NCBI GenBank assembly: GCA_024638165.1
Contig: JAHEKV010000004.1
Location: 96,703-160,702, forward strand
Direction of reading: 5' to 3'
Origin: Flavobacteriaceae bacterium
GTDB lineage: Bacteria > Bacteroidota > Bacteroidia > Flavobacteriales > Flavobacteriaceae
DNA: 64,000 nucleotides
Shown: positions 30,976 through 40,360 of the stretch, piece by piece
Layout of the letters: the number at the start of each line of letters is the position of its first letter
Numbering within the stretch: position 1 is the first letter of the stretch
The notes under the pieces: model-generated
What the model saw: only the letters and a program-made list of their open reading frames with translations
Database searches by the model: none
Told to the model about the DNA's origin: nothing
Program-made: the position numbers and the translations under genes

Positions 30976-33900
30976 TTATTCAACAGCTTTGAGTAGCGGA
31001 CTACTGATATCGCGTGTCAATTCGAGTAACTCTGCATATTCAGTAGCTAAATAATGATCAATCGAAGCCGTTGCTTCGTTGACTGCTTTCTCAGCAAATT
31101 GCATCAATTGCTTTTCGGTATCTGTTACACCACTTACTCTCGTCCTAACATAACGTGAGGCGTTGCTAATTCGATTCGTCACCGTCATCTCGGGATTACG
31201 AGTAATACCTTGACGCTTATCAATAGTACCGAAAATGGCGTTTTGAAGGTCTTCAATCCTCTTTAAGTTGTCCTTAACCTTATCGCTTAGCTCTTTTTTA
31301 TTTTCTAGTTCTAGATCTTTTAAAGTAGCTTTCATTGCGTCAAGTTCTTTTTTAGCCTTGGCTAATTTTTCAGTCGACTCAGCAAGATTCGAAGTCATTT
31401 GCTCTAAAGTTCCTTGAGCTGTGTAGCTTGACATAAAGTCTTCTAAAGTATGCGAAAGTCTAGGGTCGAGTCCCACTTCAATCTTAGCATTAGAGGTGGT
31501 TTCTCCTAGATTAACCTCGATTTCGTAAGTGCCTGGTAAAGCAGGTTTACCCGATGGCTCTCTTCTCGATTTTCTTAAAGTTCTAGAGGGTCTTTGAACC
31601 CCTTTTTCGTCAAGTCCCCAACGTAATTTTGTAAACCCTGGTTTCTCTGGTCTGGGGTATTTGAGCGTTCTTACTACCTCGTTGTTACGTTTAATACTAA
31701 GAGTAATGCTGTCTTTTTTCTCCTTTTGTTTCGCTCCTTCTTTCACATAGACAGTGATAAGCGCACCGGATGCTCTGTTTTCACCGTTATACATGGCATC
31801 TGCTCCAAAACGAGAGCCAGTAGGTTGCTGGTAAGCAGCGTGATAAGCTGTTGGGGCATCGAAAACTTCAACTTCTTTCGATAAGATTCCTGAATCTTTT
31901 GCCAACGCTTGTAACGGACGAATATCGTCAAGCACCCAAGCTGCTCTACCGAAAGTACCGATCACTAGGTCTTTCTCTCTCGGATGAATCACTAAATCCT
32001 TCGTCGAAACCGTTGGGAATCCATTGGTGAATTTTTTCCAGCTTTCTGCGTGATCCAATGAGATGTAAAGCCCGTCATCGGTTCCTAGGAAATAAAGATT
32101 CGGAGATTCAGGATCCTGGATGATAGATAGGGCGTAGCTCTCTACGTCATTCTCATCTACGATACGCTCCCAGCTTTTACCGTAGTTGGTTGTTCGATAC
32201 GCGTAAGGAGTATAATTGAATCTTCTATAATCGTTAGCGATTAGAAGCGCTTCTCCAGGATTCGTTTCAGAAGCCTTTATTTGCGCTACCCAACTGCCTT
32301 TAGGAAGACCTTTTAGATTTTTAGTAACCTCAGTCCAGTTTTGTCCACCATCTGTGGTGTAATGAACTCTACCGTCATCGGTACCGACCCATAAAAGATC
32401 CTTTTGAACTTTAGAAGGTTCGATTACTAGGATGGTACAATGGTTTTCTGCTCCGGTCGCATCCATCGTTAATCCTCCGCTCTCGCTTTGCTTTTGCTTT
32501 TCAGGATCATTCGTCGTTAAATCTGGCGATATCACCTCCCAAGTAAGTCCTTTATCGTTGCTTTTATGAACAAACTGACTTCCGAAATAAACCGTACTGT
32601 TGTCGAATGGATCTTGCCCGATAGCCGCATTCCAATTGAATCTAAGTTCGGTGTCCGCATCGGGCGGAGTAGGACGCACTCCATAATTATCTCCGGTGAG
32701 GTAGTCATAACGAACTACGTTACCTTGTTGACTCATAGAATAACCATAACGTGAATCTTCGGGATCAGGGACTACATCAAACCCATCTCCGAACGAAATT
32801 TCTTGCCAATAGCTGTTGCGAATACCTTGAGCTTTCCAAACGTAAGCAGGGCCTCTCCAGGAACCATTATCTTGCATTCCTCCATAAACATTGTAAGGGA
32901 ATTCATTATCGACAGCGATGTGATAAAATTGAGCTACTGGTATGTTCTCTGCAAACTGCCACGTTTTTCCGCGATCACGACTGATGTTTAAACCTCCGTC
33001 ATTTCCATTAATTAAGAAGTTCGGATTGGTCGGATGCACATAAAGCGCATGATGGTCAGGATGCACACCGTTAGAAACACCATAAGCAGGCATCAACTCT
33101 TTAAAGCTTTTACCTCCATCGTCAGAAACGTTTACATAGGTGAATACTGAGTATAGTCGATTCTCATTGGCCGAATCTACTCTAATGTCTGAGTAATAGA
33201 AAGGGCGATTACCAATTTCTGCTTTGTCATTGACCATCTTAAAATGTTCCCCACCATCATCAGAAACATACAAGGCGTTCTTTTTTGCTTCAATCAGTGC
33301 ATACACACGATTGGTGTTCGATGGTGCTATGGCTAATCCAATTCTTCCTAATTCTGAGTCGGGTAAACCATTTTCAACACCTAGTTTTTTCCAGTTATCA
33401 CCGCCATCATAGGTAATAAATAATCCACTTCCTAGACCTCCAGATTTAAAGAACCATGGATCCCTCTTGTGCTCCCACATAGCAGCGATAAGTTTGTTCG
33501 GATTTTTTGGATCCATCACTAAATCACCGATTCCTGTTTTAAGATTCCCGCTTAAGATATGACTCCAGGTTTTTCCTCCGTCTGTGGTCTTATATACCCC
33601 TCGTTCTTTGTGTTCTCCCCAAGGAGACCCGATAGCACCTACATACACGATCTCAGGGTTTGTAGGGTCTACAATGATTCGATGAATGTGTCTAGTGGCT
33701 TCAAGTCCCATAGACTTCCAACTTTTACCTCCGTCAATAGATTTGTAAACACCATATCCGCCATTTAAACTATTTCGGGGATTTCCTTCTCCAGTACCTA
33801 CCCAAATTACGTCAGGATTGCTTTGAACAATGGTCACAGCACCAATAGAGGCAGTCTTTTCATTATCGAAAATAGGTTCCCATTTGATACCCCCTGAAGT

Positions 33901-34104
33901 TGATTTCCATAATCCTCCTGAAGCGGTACCCGCATAGATTACGTCTGGATTGTCATGGATGGCATCAATAGCAGTAACTCTACCGCTCATACCCCCGGGA
34001 CCAATATTTCTTGGTTTAAGATCCTTTGCGAGTTCCATGGTGAACTCTTGAGCGGCCAAGACACTCACAAACAAGGAAAAAACGAAGCTTAAAAAGGTTT
34101 TCAT
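30976..34104 (-). CDS. Large exported sortilin/BNR-repeat beta-propeller protein
   Basis: A 1042-residue exported protein (signal peptide KTFLSFVFSLFVSVLAAQ). From about residue 25 to 720 it is built of beta-propeller blades with repeated BNR/Asp-box motifs such as TSGGIKWEPIF, SIDGGKSWKSM, TTDGGKTWSHI, TYDGGDNWKKL and TTDGGQNWTEV, matching the VPS10/sortilin-like family (annotated as glycosyl hydrolase or WD40/BNR protein in Bacteroidota). It ends with a Ser/Lys-rich beta segment and a coiled-coil helical region (about 900-1040; AKAKKELDAMKATLKDLELE). Catalysis has not been shown for this group. It is the last member of the directon that starts at marR, 36 nt after the M1 peptidase gene. Confidence 0.85.
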   Translation of the reverse strand: MKTFLSFVFSLFVSVLAAQEFTMELAKDLKPRNIGPGGMSGRVTAIDAIHDNPDVIYAGTASGGLWKSTSGGIKWEPIFDNEKTASIGAVTIVQSNPDVIWVGTGEGNPRNSLNGGYGVYKSIDGGKSWKSMGLEATRHIHRIIVDPTNPEIVYVGAIGSPWGEHKERGVYKTTDGGKTWSHILSGNLKTGIGDLVMDPKNPNKLIAAMWEHKRDPWFFKSGGLGSGLFITYDGGDNWKKLGVENGLPDSELGRIGLAIAPSNTNRVYALIEAKKNALYVSDDGGEHFKMVNDKAEIGNRPFYYSDIRVDSANENRLYSVFTYVNVSDDGGKSFKELMPAYGVSNGVHPDHHALYVHPTNPNFLINGNDGGLNISRDRGKTWQFAENIPVAQFYHIAVDNEFPYNVYGGMQDNGSWRGPAYVWKAQGIRNSYWQEISFGDGFDVVPDPEDSRYGYSMSQQGNVVRYDYLTGDNYGVRPTPPDADTELRFNWNAAIGQDPFDNSTVYFGSQFVHKSNDKGLTWEVISPDLTTNDPEKQKQSESGGLTMDATGAENHCTILVIEPSKVQKDLLWVGTDDGRVHYTTDGGQNWTEVTKNLKGLPKGSWVAQIKASETNPGEALLIANDYRRFNYTPYAYRTTNYGKSWERIVDENDVESYALSIIQDPESPNLYFLGTDDGLYISLDHAESWKKFTNGFPTVSTKDLVIHPREKDLVIGTFGRAAWVLDDIRPLQALAKDSGILSKEVEVFDAPTAYHAAYQQPTGSRFGADAMYNGENRASGALITVYVKEGAKQKEKKDSITLSIKRNNEVVRTLKYPRPEKPGFTKLRWGLDEKGVQRPSRTLRKSRREPSGKPALPGTYEIEVNLGETTSNAKIEVGLDPRLSHTLEDFMSSYTAQGTLEQMTSNLAESTEKLAKAKKELDAMKATLKDLELENKKELSDKVKDNLKRIEDLQNAIFGTIDKRQGITRNPEMTVTNRISNASRYVRTRVSGVTDTEKQLMQFAEKAVNEATASIDHYLATEYAELLELTRDISSPLLKAVE

Positions 34105-34140
34105 AGAAGTTGAATTTAGTTTCTAATTTAAAGATTTCTG

Positions 34141-35748
34141 TTACAATCGAAGCAGGAAGTTTTCATCTACGATCGGATTTTCGGCAGCAGTATATCGAAT
34201 CGACTGCCACGCTGTTGTTGGGGTAACCCATTTTGAATGGCCATTCAAATAAATTTTTACCGGCATTTGGAAATTCTCGATGCTTTCTTCAAATCTGAAT
34301 CGAAGTCGGTTGCCCGCTCGCTGAAAAACTAACCTAGGTAACTGCGCGGTTCTTAAGTACTGATCAAAGAAAGGTTCCAAAGTCAAATCGAGTTCTTTAG
34401 CGATATATTTTTCAAGTGTTCTACTGCTAATCACTTGATGATAGAAATGCGCAGATAGTGATCTCAGAAGACTTCTCCATTGGGTATCATCATCTACTAT
34501 GGTTCGCAGCATGTTTAGAATGTTTGCGCCTTTGTAGTAAATATCTCCGGGGGCATCATAGTTAACCCCTCTGGGGCCTACCATAGGCTGTTGGTTTTGA
34601 ATACGCTTTCTTGTACCAATCACATACTCTAAACCTGACTTTTTTGATTGATGGTAATCTAAATAAAGAGATTCGCTGTATGCAGTAAATCCTTCTTGGA
34701 TCCATAAATCTGCCTTATCGTCTGCAGTAATGCTATTGGCAAACCATTCGTGGCCGGCCTCATGAATAATTATAAAATCGAAAGTTAAGCCGTGACCCGT
34801 GCCAGATAGATCGGTTCCTCTGTAGCCATTTTCATAGCCATTACCATAGGTTACTGCCGATTGATGTTCCATTCCAAGGTAGGGTACTTCGACAAGCTTA
34901 AAGCCATCTTTATAAAATGGGTAGGGGCCCATCCAATACTCAAAGGCCTCGAGCATTTTCGGTGTCTGTTGAAACTGTTTTTTTGCAGCATCTAGATTTT
35001 CGGGTAAGACGTAGTAGGTGAGATCTAAGGCGCCATTTTCACCCTGGTAGGTTTCGCCAAAAGAAACATAATTCGCTACATTAAAGCTGATTGCATAGTT
35101 ATTAATAGGGCTTTTAACTTCCCAAATCCAATGGCTTTTGGCATTTTCAACCTTTTGACCAGTTAGTCTACCATTACTAACCGCGGTTAGTCCTTCAGGT
35201 ACGATTAGGGTAATTTGTGCTCCATTTTCAGGTTCGTCATAGGAATGATCTTTGTTTGGCCACCAAATACTCGAACCAATTCCTTGATTAGCAGTTGCAA
35301 TAAAAGGATCTCCGTTCGAATCTTCGGTCCAAACGACCCCTCCGTCCCAAGGTGCATTTTCGGCTTCTTTGGGAATACCACTGAAGTAAGCAGTGATCGA
35401 CGTTTGCTCACCCACTTTTAATCCTGAATCAAGAGTAACATAGTGGGCTAATTCGTTTCTTGTGATACTTCGTTTAATCCCTTTAGTATCAATCACTGAA
35501 TCAAGGACCATCGGAGGTTGAAGATCGATTTGAAGCGTGGTTCGATTAGGATTTAGTACCTCGAAGAATATTTTATTTGACCCTTCAATGGCTTTTGACT
35601 CGGGATGAATAGTTACTTCTAACTCATATCGCTGTAAATTCCACCAAAGTCTTTCGTCAGAACGCTTTCCCAATAAAAGGTCTCTTTGAGACACCTGAGC
35701 GTTGGCTGCATAAGTGAGAAGCAGGCTTAGAAGAAGCCACCTTTTCAT
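34141..35748 (-). CDS. Exported M1-family zinc metallopeptidase
   Basis: A 535-residue exported aminopeptidase-like protein (signal peptide RWLLLSLLLTYAANAQ). The N-terminal saddle domain carries LEVTIHPESKAIEGSNKI. The catalytic domain has LGMEHQSAVTYGNGY, where the exopeptidase motif GxMEN reads GMEHQ, and the zinc motif HEAGHEWFANSI with the third ligand Glu in WIQEGFTAYSE exactly 18 residues after the second His (HExxH-x18-E). The long C-terminal helical domain of classical M1 enzymes is absent. It overlaps the M28 gene stop by 4 nt (ATGA). Likely trims peptides in the periplasm or outside. Confidence 0.92.
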   Translation of the reverse strand: MKRWLLLSLLLTYAANAQVSQRDLLLGKRSDERLWWNLQRYELEVTIHPESKAIEGSNKIFFEVLNPNRTTLQIDLQPPMVLDSVIDTKGIKRSITRNELAHYVTLDSGLKVGEQTSITAYFSGIPKEAENAPWDGGVVWTEDSNGDPFIATANQGIGSSIWWPNKDHSYDEPENGAQITLIVPEGLTAVSNGRLTGQKVENAKSHWIWEVKSPINNYAISFNVANYVSFGETYQGENGALDLTYYVLPENLDAAKKQFQQTPKMLEAFEYWMGPYPFYKDGFKLVEVPYLGMEHQSAVTYGNGYENGYRGTDLSGTGHGLTFDFIIIHEAGHEWFANSITADDKADLWIQEGFTAYSESLYLDYHQSKKSGLEYVIGTRKRIQNQQPMVGPRGVNYDAPGDIYYKGANILNMLRTIVDDDTQWRSLLRSLSAHFYHQVISSRTLEKYIAKELDLTLEPFFDQYLRTAQLPRLVFQRAGNRLRFRFEESIENFQMPVKIYLNGHSKWVTPTTAWQSIRYTAAENPIVDENFLLRL

Positions 35749-37076
35749 CGAGCGATCGCATTTGGAAACACGACGAGGCTTTCATGTCCAGATTTGCTCA
35801 CGGCCGATACTCCAAAAAAGAAGTTGTCGATAACTACACCAGATAGCGTGAATTCAGTGGCATCTTTTACCACACGACTATGTTGCCATTGAGGTGAGGT
35901 GGTATCTCTCCAGTACACTTTATAATAGTCTGCACCTTCTACTTCAGACCATTGTAACTTGGCACTAGCTTCTACAATACCTCCAATAGCCACCCTTTCT
36001 GGCTCTGGAACAGCCCAACCAAGGCTAGCTAATGTGATTGCATTTACAGCGGTTAGTTTTGCTGCATAATCGAAATCAACATGCTCGAAAGTGTCACCGT
36101 ATTTAATCCCATTTTCAGTTCGAAGATCTTGGTGTTGTTGAGTATAATTTTCATGAGCTTCCATGATACGAATTCCTGCAAATCCTGCATCGTTGAAAGG
36201 TCGGTGGTGACCTCCTCGACCAAATCGATCTAAGCGATAAATCATCATTGGATTTAAATCGGTAATGTAAGTGCTAGTAAGTCGGTGTACGTAGCGTGCA
36301 AGCTGTCTTGAGTGGCCATCGACTTCACCACCGTAGAATCTTCTTGCTCTTCGGTTACGCTCACTTTCGGTTACAGGCACCGGCTCCGAAAAAATTCTAA
36401 AATCTTTATTGCTGATATAGCCGTCAACCCCTTTAATGTTTCCAATCATGTCATTATTGAGTATACCGATGATATCCCATCCTTCGGCCTTTGCATATTC
36501 GGCCAATCCCTTACCTCCGAAAAGACCTTGTTCCTCACCCGAAAGCCCTACAAAAACGACACTCTGTTCAAAATCGTATTTCGATAATACCCGTGCAGCT
36601 TCAATCGTACCAGCCATTCCACTTGCATTGTCATTGGCACCAGGACTGTCTGAGGTGAAATCAGTTGGGTCACTGACCCTAGAATCAATATCACCACTCA
36701 TCAAAATGTATCGATTCGGAAATTTCGTTCCTCGTTTAATAGCGACTACATTAACTACTTCGACATCATGCACGATTCGCTCATTCGTACCTTTCTTAAC
36801 TAAGTTCTTTTGATAAAAAACTTCTAAGCAGTCTCCACAGTCTTTAGATATCTTCTCGAATTCTGCCTTAATCCATCTTCGGGCTGCTCCGATACCTCGT
36901 TTTTTTGAAACCGTGTCACTAAGTGTGTGTCTCGTTCCAAATTCAGTTAAGGTTTTGATATCTGATTTGATACGTTCCGCAGAAATGGATTCACTGATAT
37001 CGTATAATCGCCCATCGGTTTGAGCACTGAGGGTAAGAGTCACTAGGCTTAAAAGAGTAAATAGGATCTTTTTCAT
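35745..37076 (-). CDS. Exported M28-family peptidase with C-terminal Fn3-like domain
   Basis: A 443-residue exported protein (signal peptide KKILFTLLSLVTLTLSAQ). The M28 core shows SPGANDNASGMAGTIEAARV (bridging Asp), GLSGEEQGLFGGKGLAEYA (catalytic Glu pair), NNDMIGNI (Asp ligand) and GRGGHHRPFNDAGF (His ligand). The first ligand position, usually H-x-D, reads SGDIDSR, so a histidine is replaced by Asp. Residues about 355-440 form a fibronectin type III-like module (KLQWSEVEGADYYKVYWRD). It overlaps both the decarboxylase and the M1 genes by 4 nt, so the three are translationally coupled. Confidence 0.9.
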   Translation of the reverse strand: MKKILFTLLSLVTLTLSAQTDGRLYDISESISAERIKSDIKTLTEFGTRHTLSDTVSKKRGIGAARRWIKAEFEKISKDCGDCLEVFYQKNLVKKGTNERIVHDVEVVNVVAIKRGTKFPNRYILMSGDIDSRVSDPTDFTSDSPGANDNASGMAGTIEAARVLSKYDFEQSVVFVGLSGEEQGLFGGKGLAEYAKAEGWDIIGILNNDMIGNIKGVDGYISNKDFRIFSEPVPVTESERNRRARRFYGGEVDGHSRQLARYVHRLTSTYITDLNPMMIYRLDRFGRGGHHRPFNDAGFAGIRIMEAHENYTQQHQDLRTENGIKYGDTFEHVDFDYAAKLTAVNAITLASLGWAVPEPERVAIGGIVEASAKLQWSEVEGADYYKVYWRDTTSPQWQHSRVVKDATEFTLSGVVIDNFFFGVSAVSKSGHESLVVFPNAIAR

Positions 37077-38536
37077 AAGGATAAATTCGATAGGTGTTTT
37101 TGGCTTTTGACCACCTGTCTTATCTCATCTAGTAATTGGCTAAGATGATCTAATTCAGTTAGCGGATTCATTAAACTCACCCTAAGATAATGAGAACCAT
37201 TTAAACGTGTTTGTACTAGATAGTAATCGCTATTTTTTAATAGGTAATTTCTCAGTTGCTGATTTTGCTGATCTATTTCCTGATTAAATAGGTATCTAAA
37301 GCAAACGATGTTGGAGTCGACTCGCGCGGCTGTTTCAAAGTCTTCTGAACGGTTGATTTCCTCGGCAAAGGTTCTAGCGAGATCGTACTGTCTATCAATG
37401 TAGGTTTCAAAAAGAGACGCTCCGTATAGGTTGAATAATAGAAACCAGGGTAAAACCATCATGGTCTTAGTACACTCAAAAGTTTTCTTTGCACCGTTAT
37501 ACCAATCTTCTTCTACAGAGTCTTCGAGTAAATAAGCTGCTCTTTGGTTAAAATTCTCATACGCGTGGTTTTTGTTTTTAAACAAAACAGCGGTAGAGAG
37601 TGCGGGCATGAGCATCATTTTATGACCGTCTACGATGATACTATCTGCCCTTTCAGATCCTTTTAAAAGGTGTTTGTATTTCTTAGAGAAAATCGCAGGT
37701 CCTCCATGTGCTGCATCGATATGAAACCATAGACCATTGTCGTTGGCGAATTTTCCAAGCGTTTCGAGGTCGTCGTAATTACCCGTAGAAGTTGAGGGTG
37801 CACTTCCCACTACTGCAATAACCTCTCGGCCCTTTGCTAAAGCAGATTGGTAGGCCAATTCGATAGCACTCTTTTTCGTACAGAAGTTTTCATCTACTTC
37901 AATAGAAATAATTCCATCGGTACCAAATCCCATAATACGTGCCGCTCGATCTACGCAGTAGTGGGCCTGTGATGAAACGAGAATCGCTAGTGGTTGTTGC
38001 ATCCCTTGATTCCAGATATCCTCAGACGCTTTAAACTTTCTTGCAGCGAGTAGAGCAGTTAGGTTGGCAAGCGTACCTCCTGAGGTTAAAAATCCGCGAG
38101 AATGATCGTCCCATCCGAACTTTGAACAAAGTTGGTCGGTTACGATTCGTTCCATAGCAGTAGGAGCCATCCCCATTTCGTAAACGGCGCTTCCGTTATT
38201 TGAGGTTCCACCGATGAGCATCATTAAGCTAGCGATGGGGAGTGGTGCACTTACTTGATGACCAACATACTTAGGGTTTTGAAGATGATTGGTGTTAGCG
38301 AGTAGGTCAATACAGAATTTTCTGATTTTTTCTGATTCACTGAGATGTTTAGAGTCTACACTCCAAGACTGCCAGTAATTGAGCATTTTATCAGGCTCCA
38401 CATAGGACAAAGCGGGTGCTTTCGAATCTTTTGCTTGTTGCAAGTATGATGCTAGTTCAGAAAGTAAAAGGGCTCCATTTTCATGAAACCCTTCTGCTGA
38501 ATATAATTTTTCGAAATCGAAAGAATCAGTGCTCAT
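37073..38536 (-). CDS. Group II PLP-dependent amino-acid decarboxylase
   Basis: A 487-residue member of the glutamate/aromatic/tyrosine decarboxylase fold. The ATG at 38536 is preferred over one at 38551 because it reduces the overlap with the acyl-CoA dehydrogenase gene to 11 nt. Motifs: NPKYVGHQVSAPLPIA, GFLTSGGTLANLTALLAAR, SSQAHYCVDRAARIMG (ring-stacking His), HIDAAHGGPAIF (Asp that binds the pyridine nitrogen) and SIIVDGHKMMLMP with the PLP lysine. The amino-acid substrate cannot be read. The position between fatty-acid oxidation and peptidase genes suggests amino-acid catabolism (inference). Confidence 0.88.
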   Translation of the reverse strand: MSTDSFDFEKLYSAEGFHENGALLLSELASYLQQAKDSKAPALSYVEPDKMLNYWQSWSVDSKHLSESEKIRKFCIDLLANTNHLQNPKYVGHQVSAPLPIASLMMLIGGTSNNGSAVYEMGMAPTAMERIVTDQLCSKFGWDDHSRGFLTSGGTLANLTALLAARKFKASEDIWNQGMQQPLAILVSSQAHYCVDRAARIMGFGTDGIISIEVDENFCTKKSAIELAYQSALAKGREVIAVVGSAPSTSTGNYDDLETLGKFANDNGLWFHIDAAHGGPAIFSKKYKHLLKGSERADSIIVDGHKMMLMPALSTAVLFKNKNHAYENFNQRAAYLLEDSVEEDWYNGAKKTFECTKTMMVLPWFLLFNLYGASLFETYIDRQYDLARTFAEEINRSEDFETAARVDSNIVCFRYLFNQEIDQQNQQLRNYLLKNSDYYLVQTRLNGSHYLRVSLMNPLTELDHLSQLLDEIRQVVKSQKHLSNLSL

Positions 38537-40349
38537 GGTTTTGTGTATCAAATACGTATCCGTCAGTATTTTTAACTGACTCTGCGATAAGTTCCTTTAT
38601 TCCAACAATATTAGGTAAGTTTTGATACTTGGTAAAGCGTTTTAATCCCATCAGCATACCTCGTTGTTCGTCTCCCTCAGAAATCGAAGCAATTCCTTCT
38701 TTTGCTTTACGTTCGATATGTTCGGTAGCATTGAACACATATAATTGTGACATAGCAATTTGAACCTTTTGACTTTCTACTCCATAGCGATCGATATTCT
38801 TGAGCGTACGATATACGACTGATTCACTTTGATAGATTTCAATAAGGATATCTGCAGCACAAAGTAGAAGCATTTGATTCGTCTCTAATTCAGTTCCATA
38901 TTTCTCAACCGCGGCTCCTGCCACCATTAAAAATACTTTCTTTAATCGTTGGATGAGGTCGACTTCTTGGCTTAAAGGTTCGCTGAAATCGGGCACTTCG
39001 AAACTTGGTATTCCCATCAGTTCTTCTTTTACCGCATATGCGGGTCCTAGTAAGTCTACATGCCCTTTCATAGCTTTTTTAATCAGCATTCCAACAGAGA
39101 GCATACGGTTGATCTCATTGGTCCCTTCATAAATTCTTGAAATTCGAGCATCTCTCCATGCTGATTCCATTGGAGCGTCTGCACTAAAGCCCATACCACC
39201 AAAAATCTGTATACCTTCATCAGAACAGGTTTGCATGTGTTCAGATACAATAACTTTTAGGATGGAGCATTCGATAGCGAATTCTTCAACCCCTTTTAGT
39301 TCTGCTTCTTGATGCGACGAGCCTTTTGCTAAACGATTAGCAATGCTGTCCTCGATATCTTTTGCTGCTCGGTAGGCAGCAGCTTCATCGGCATAACAAT
39401 TGGTGGCCATCACCGCTAGTTTTTCTTTAATGGCTCCAAAGTCTGCGATTGGAGTACCAAATTGAACGCGTTCCTTAGCGTATTTAACCGCCTCTCTAAT
39501 GACTCTTCTTTCCCCATCAATACAAGCGGCTGCTAATTTGATGCGTCCTACATTCAGGGCGTTCATGGCAATTTTAAATCCATTACCACGTTCTGAAAGC
39601 ATATTTTCTACGGGGACCTTAGTTTCATTAAAAAACACTTGTCGGGTAGAGGAAGAATGAATCCCTAATTTATGTTCTTCTTCTCCATAACTAATTCCAT
39701 TCGAAGGGTCATTTTCGACAATAAACCCTGTGATATTCTTATCGTCTTCGATTCGGGCGAATACGATGAATAGATTCGCAAACCCTGCATTTGAAATCCA
39801 CATTTTCTGACCCGTAATTAGATAGTGGGAGCCATCTTCAGAGAGGATTGCCTTGGTTTTACCTGAATTAGCATCAGATCCTGCTCCAGGTTCGGTAAGA
39901 CAGTAAGCTCCAAACCATTCACCAGAGGCTAGTTTAGGAACGTATTTTTGTTTCTGCTCTTCATTTCCATATAAGGTTATCGGCATCGTTCCAATACCCG
40001 TATGTGCCCCAAAGGCCGTGCTAAAAGACCCCGAGACTCCAGAGATGTAGTCACACACGAGCATAGTTGATACAAAACCCATACCCATACCTCCATACGA
40101 TTCAGGAACAGCGATACTTAAAAGACCCAATTCGCCTGCTTTTTGCATGCAAACTTTGGTAAATTCATAGTCTTTCTTTTCGAAACGCTCCCAGTTCGCC
40201 CAAAGTTCACGTTCGGCAAATTCTTTGGTGCTTTCGCGCATCATGCGTTGTTCTTCTGATAAATCTTCGATAGTGAAGATTGAAGAGGGATTAGGAGTTT
40301 TGACTATGAATTGTCCTCCTCTAATAATGGTGTCAGTAGTTGTTTCCAT
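38526..40349 (-). CDS. Acyl-CoA dehydrogenase (large, VLCAD-like)
   Basis: FAD-dependent first oxidation of fatty-acid beta-oxidation. The 607 residues comprise an acyl-CoA dehydrogenase core (about 25-420) with YGGMGMGFVSTMLV, GAYCLTEPGAGSDANSG, MWISNAGFANLFIVFAR, VGRIKLAAACIDGERR, FGGMGFSADAPMESAWRDA and the catalytic-base segment RISRIYEGTNEINRML. A helical C-terminal extension of about 170 residues follows, as in the long VLCAD/ACAD9-like Bacteroidota proteins. It is 11 nt downstream of the thiolase and overlaps the decarboxylase start. Confidence 0.93.
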   Translation of the reverse strand: METTTDTIIRGGQFIVKTPNPSSIFTIEDLSEEQRMMRESTKEFAERELWANWERFEKKDYEFTKVCMQKAGELGLLSIAVPESYGGMGMGFVSTMLVCDYISGVSGSFSTAFGAHTGIGTMPITLYGNEEQKQKYVPKLASGEWFGAYCLTEPGAGSDANSGKTKAILSEDGSHYLITGQKMWISNAGFANLFIVFARIEDDKNITGFIVENDPSNGISYGEEEHKLGIHSSSTRQVFFNETKVPVENMLSERGNGFKIAMNALNVGRIKLAAACIDGERRVIREAVKYAKERVQFGTPIADFGAIKEKLAVMATNCYADEAAAYRAAKDIEDSIANRLAKGSSHQEAELKGVEEFAIECSILKVIVSEHMQTCSDEGIQIFGGMGFSADAPMESAWRDARISRIYEGTNEINRMLSVGMLIKKAMKGHVDLLGPAYAVKEELMGIPSFEVPDFSEPLSQEVDLIQRLKKVFLMVAGAAVEKYGTELETNQMLLLCAADILIEIYQSESVVYRTLKNIDRYGVESQKVQIAMSQLYVFNATEHIERKAKEGIASISEGDEQRGMLMGLKRFTKYQNLPNIVGIKELIAESVKNTDGYVFDTQNHEH

Positions 40350-40360
40350 AGCTAATCGAT

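Noticed and set aside
36436..36813. 125-aa plus-strand open frame
   Set aside because: Antisense to the M28 peptidase core; no domain or start context of its own.
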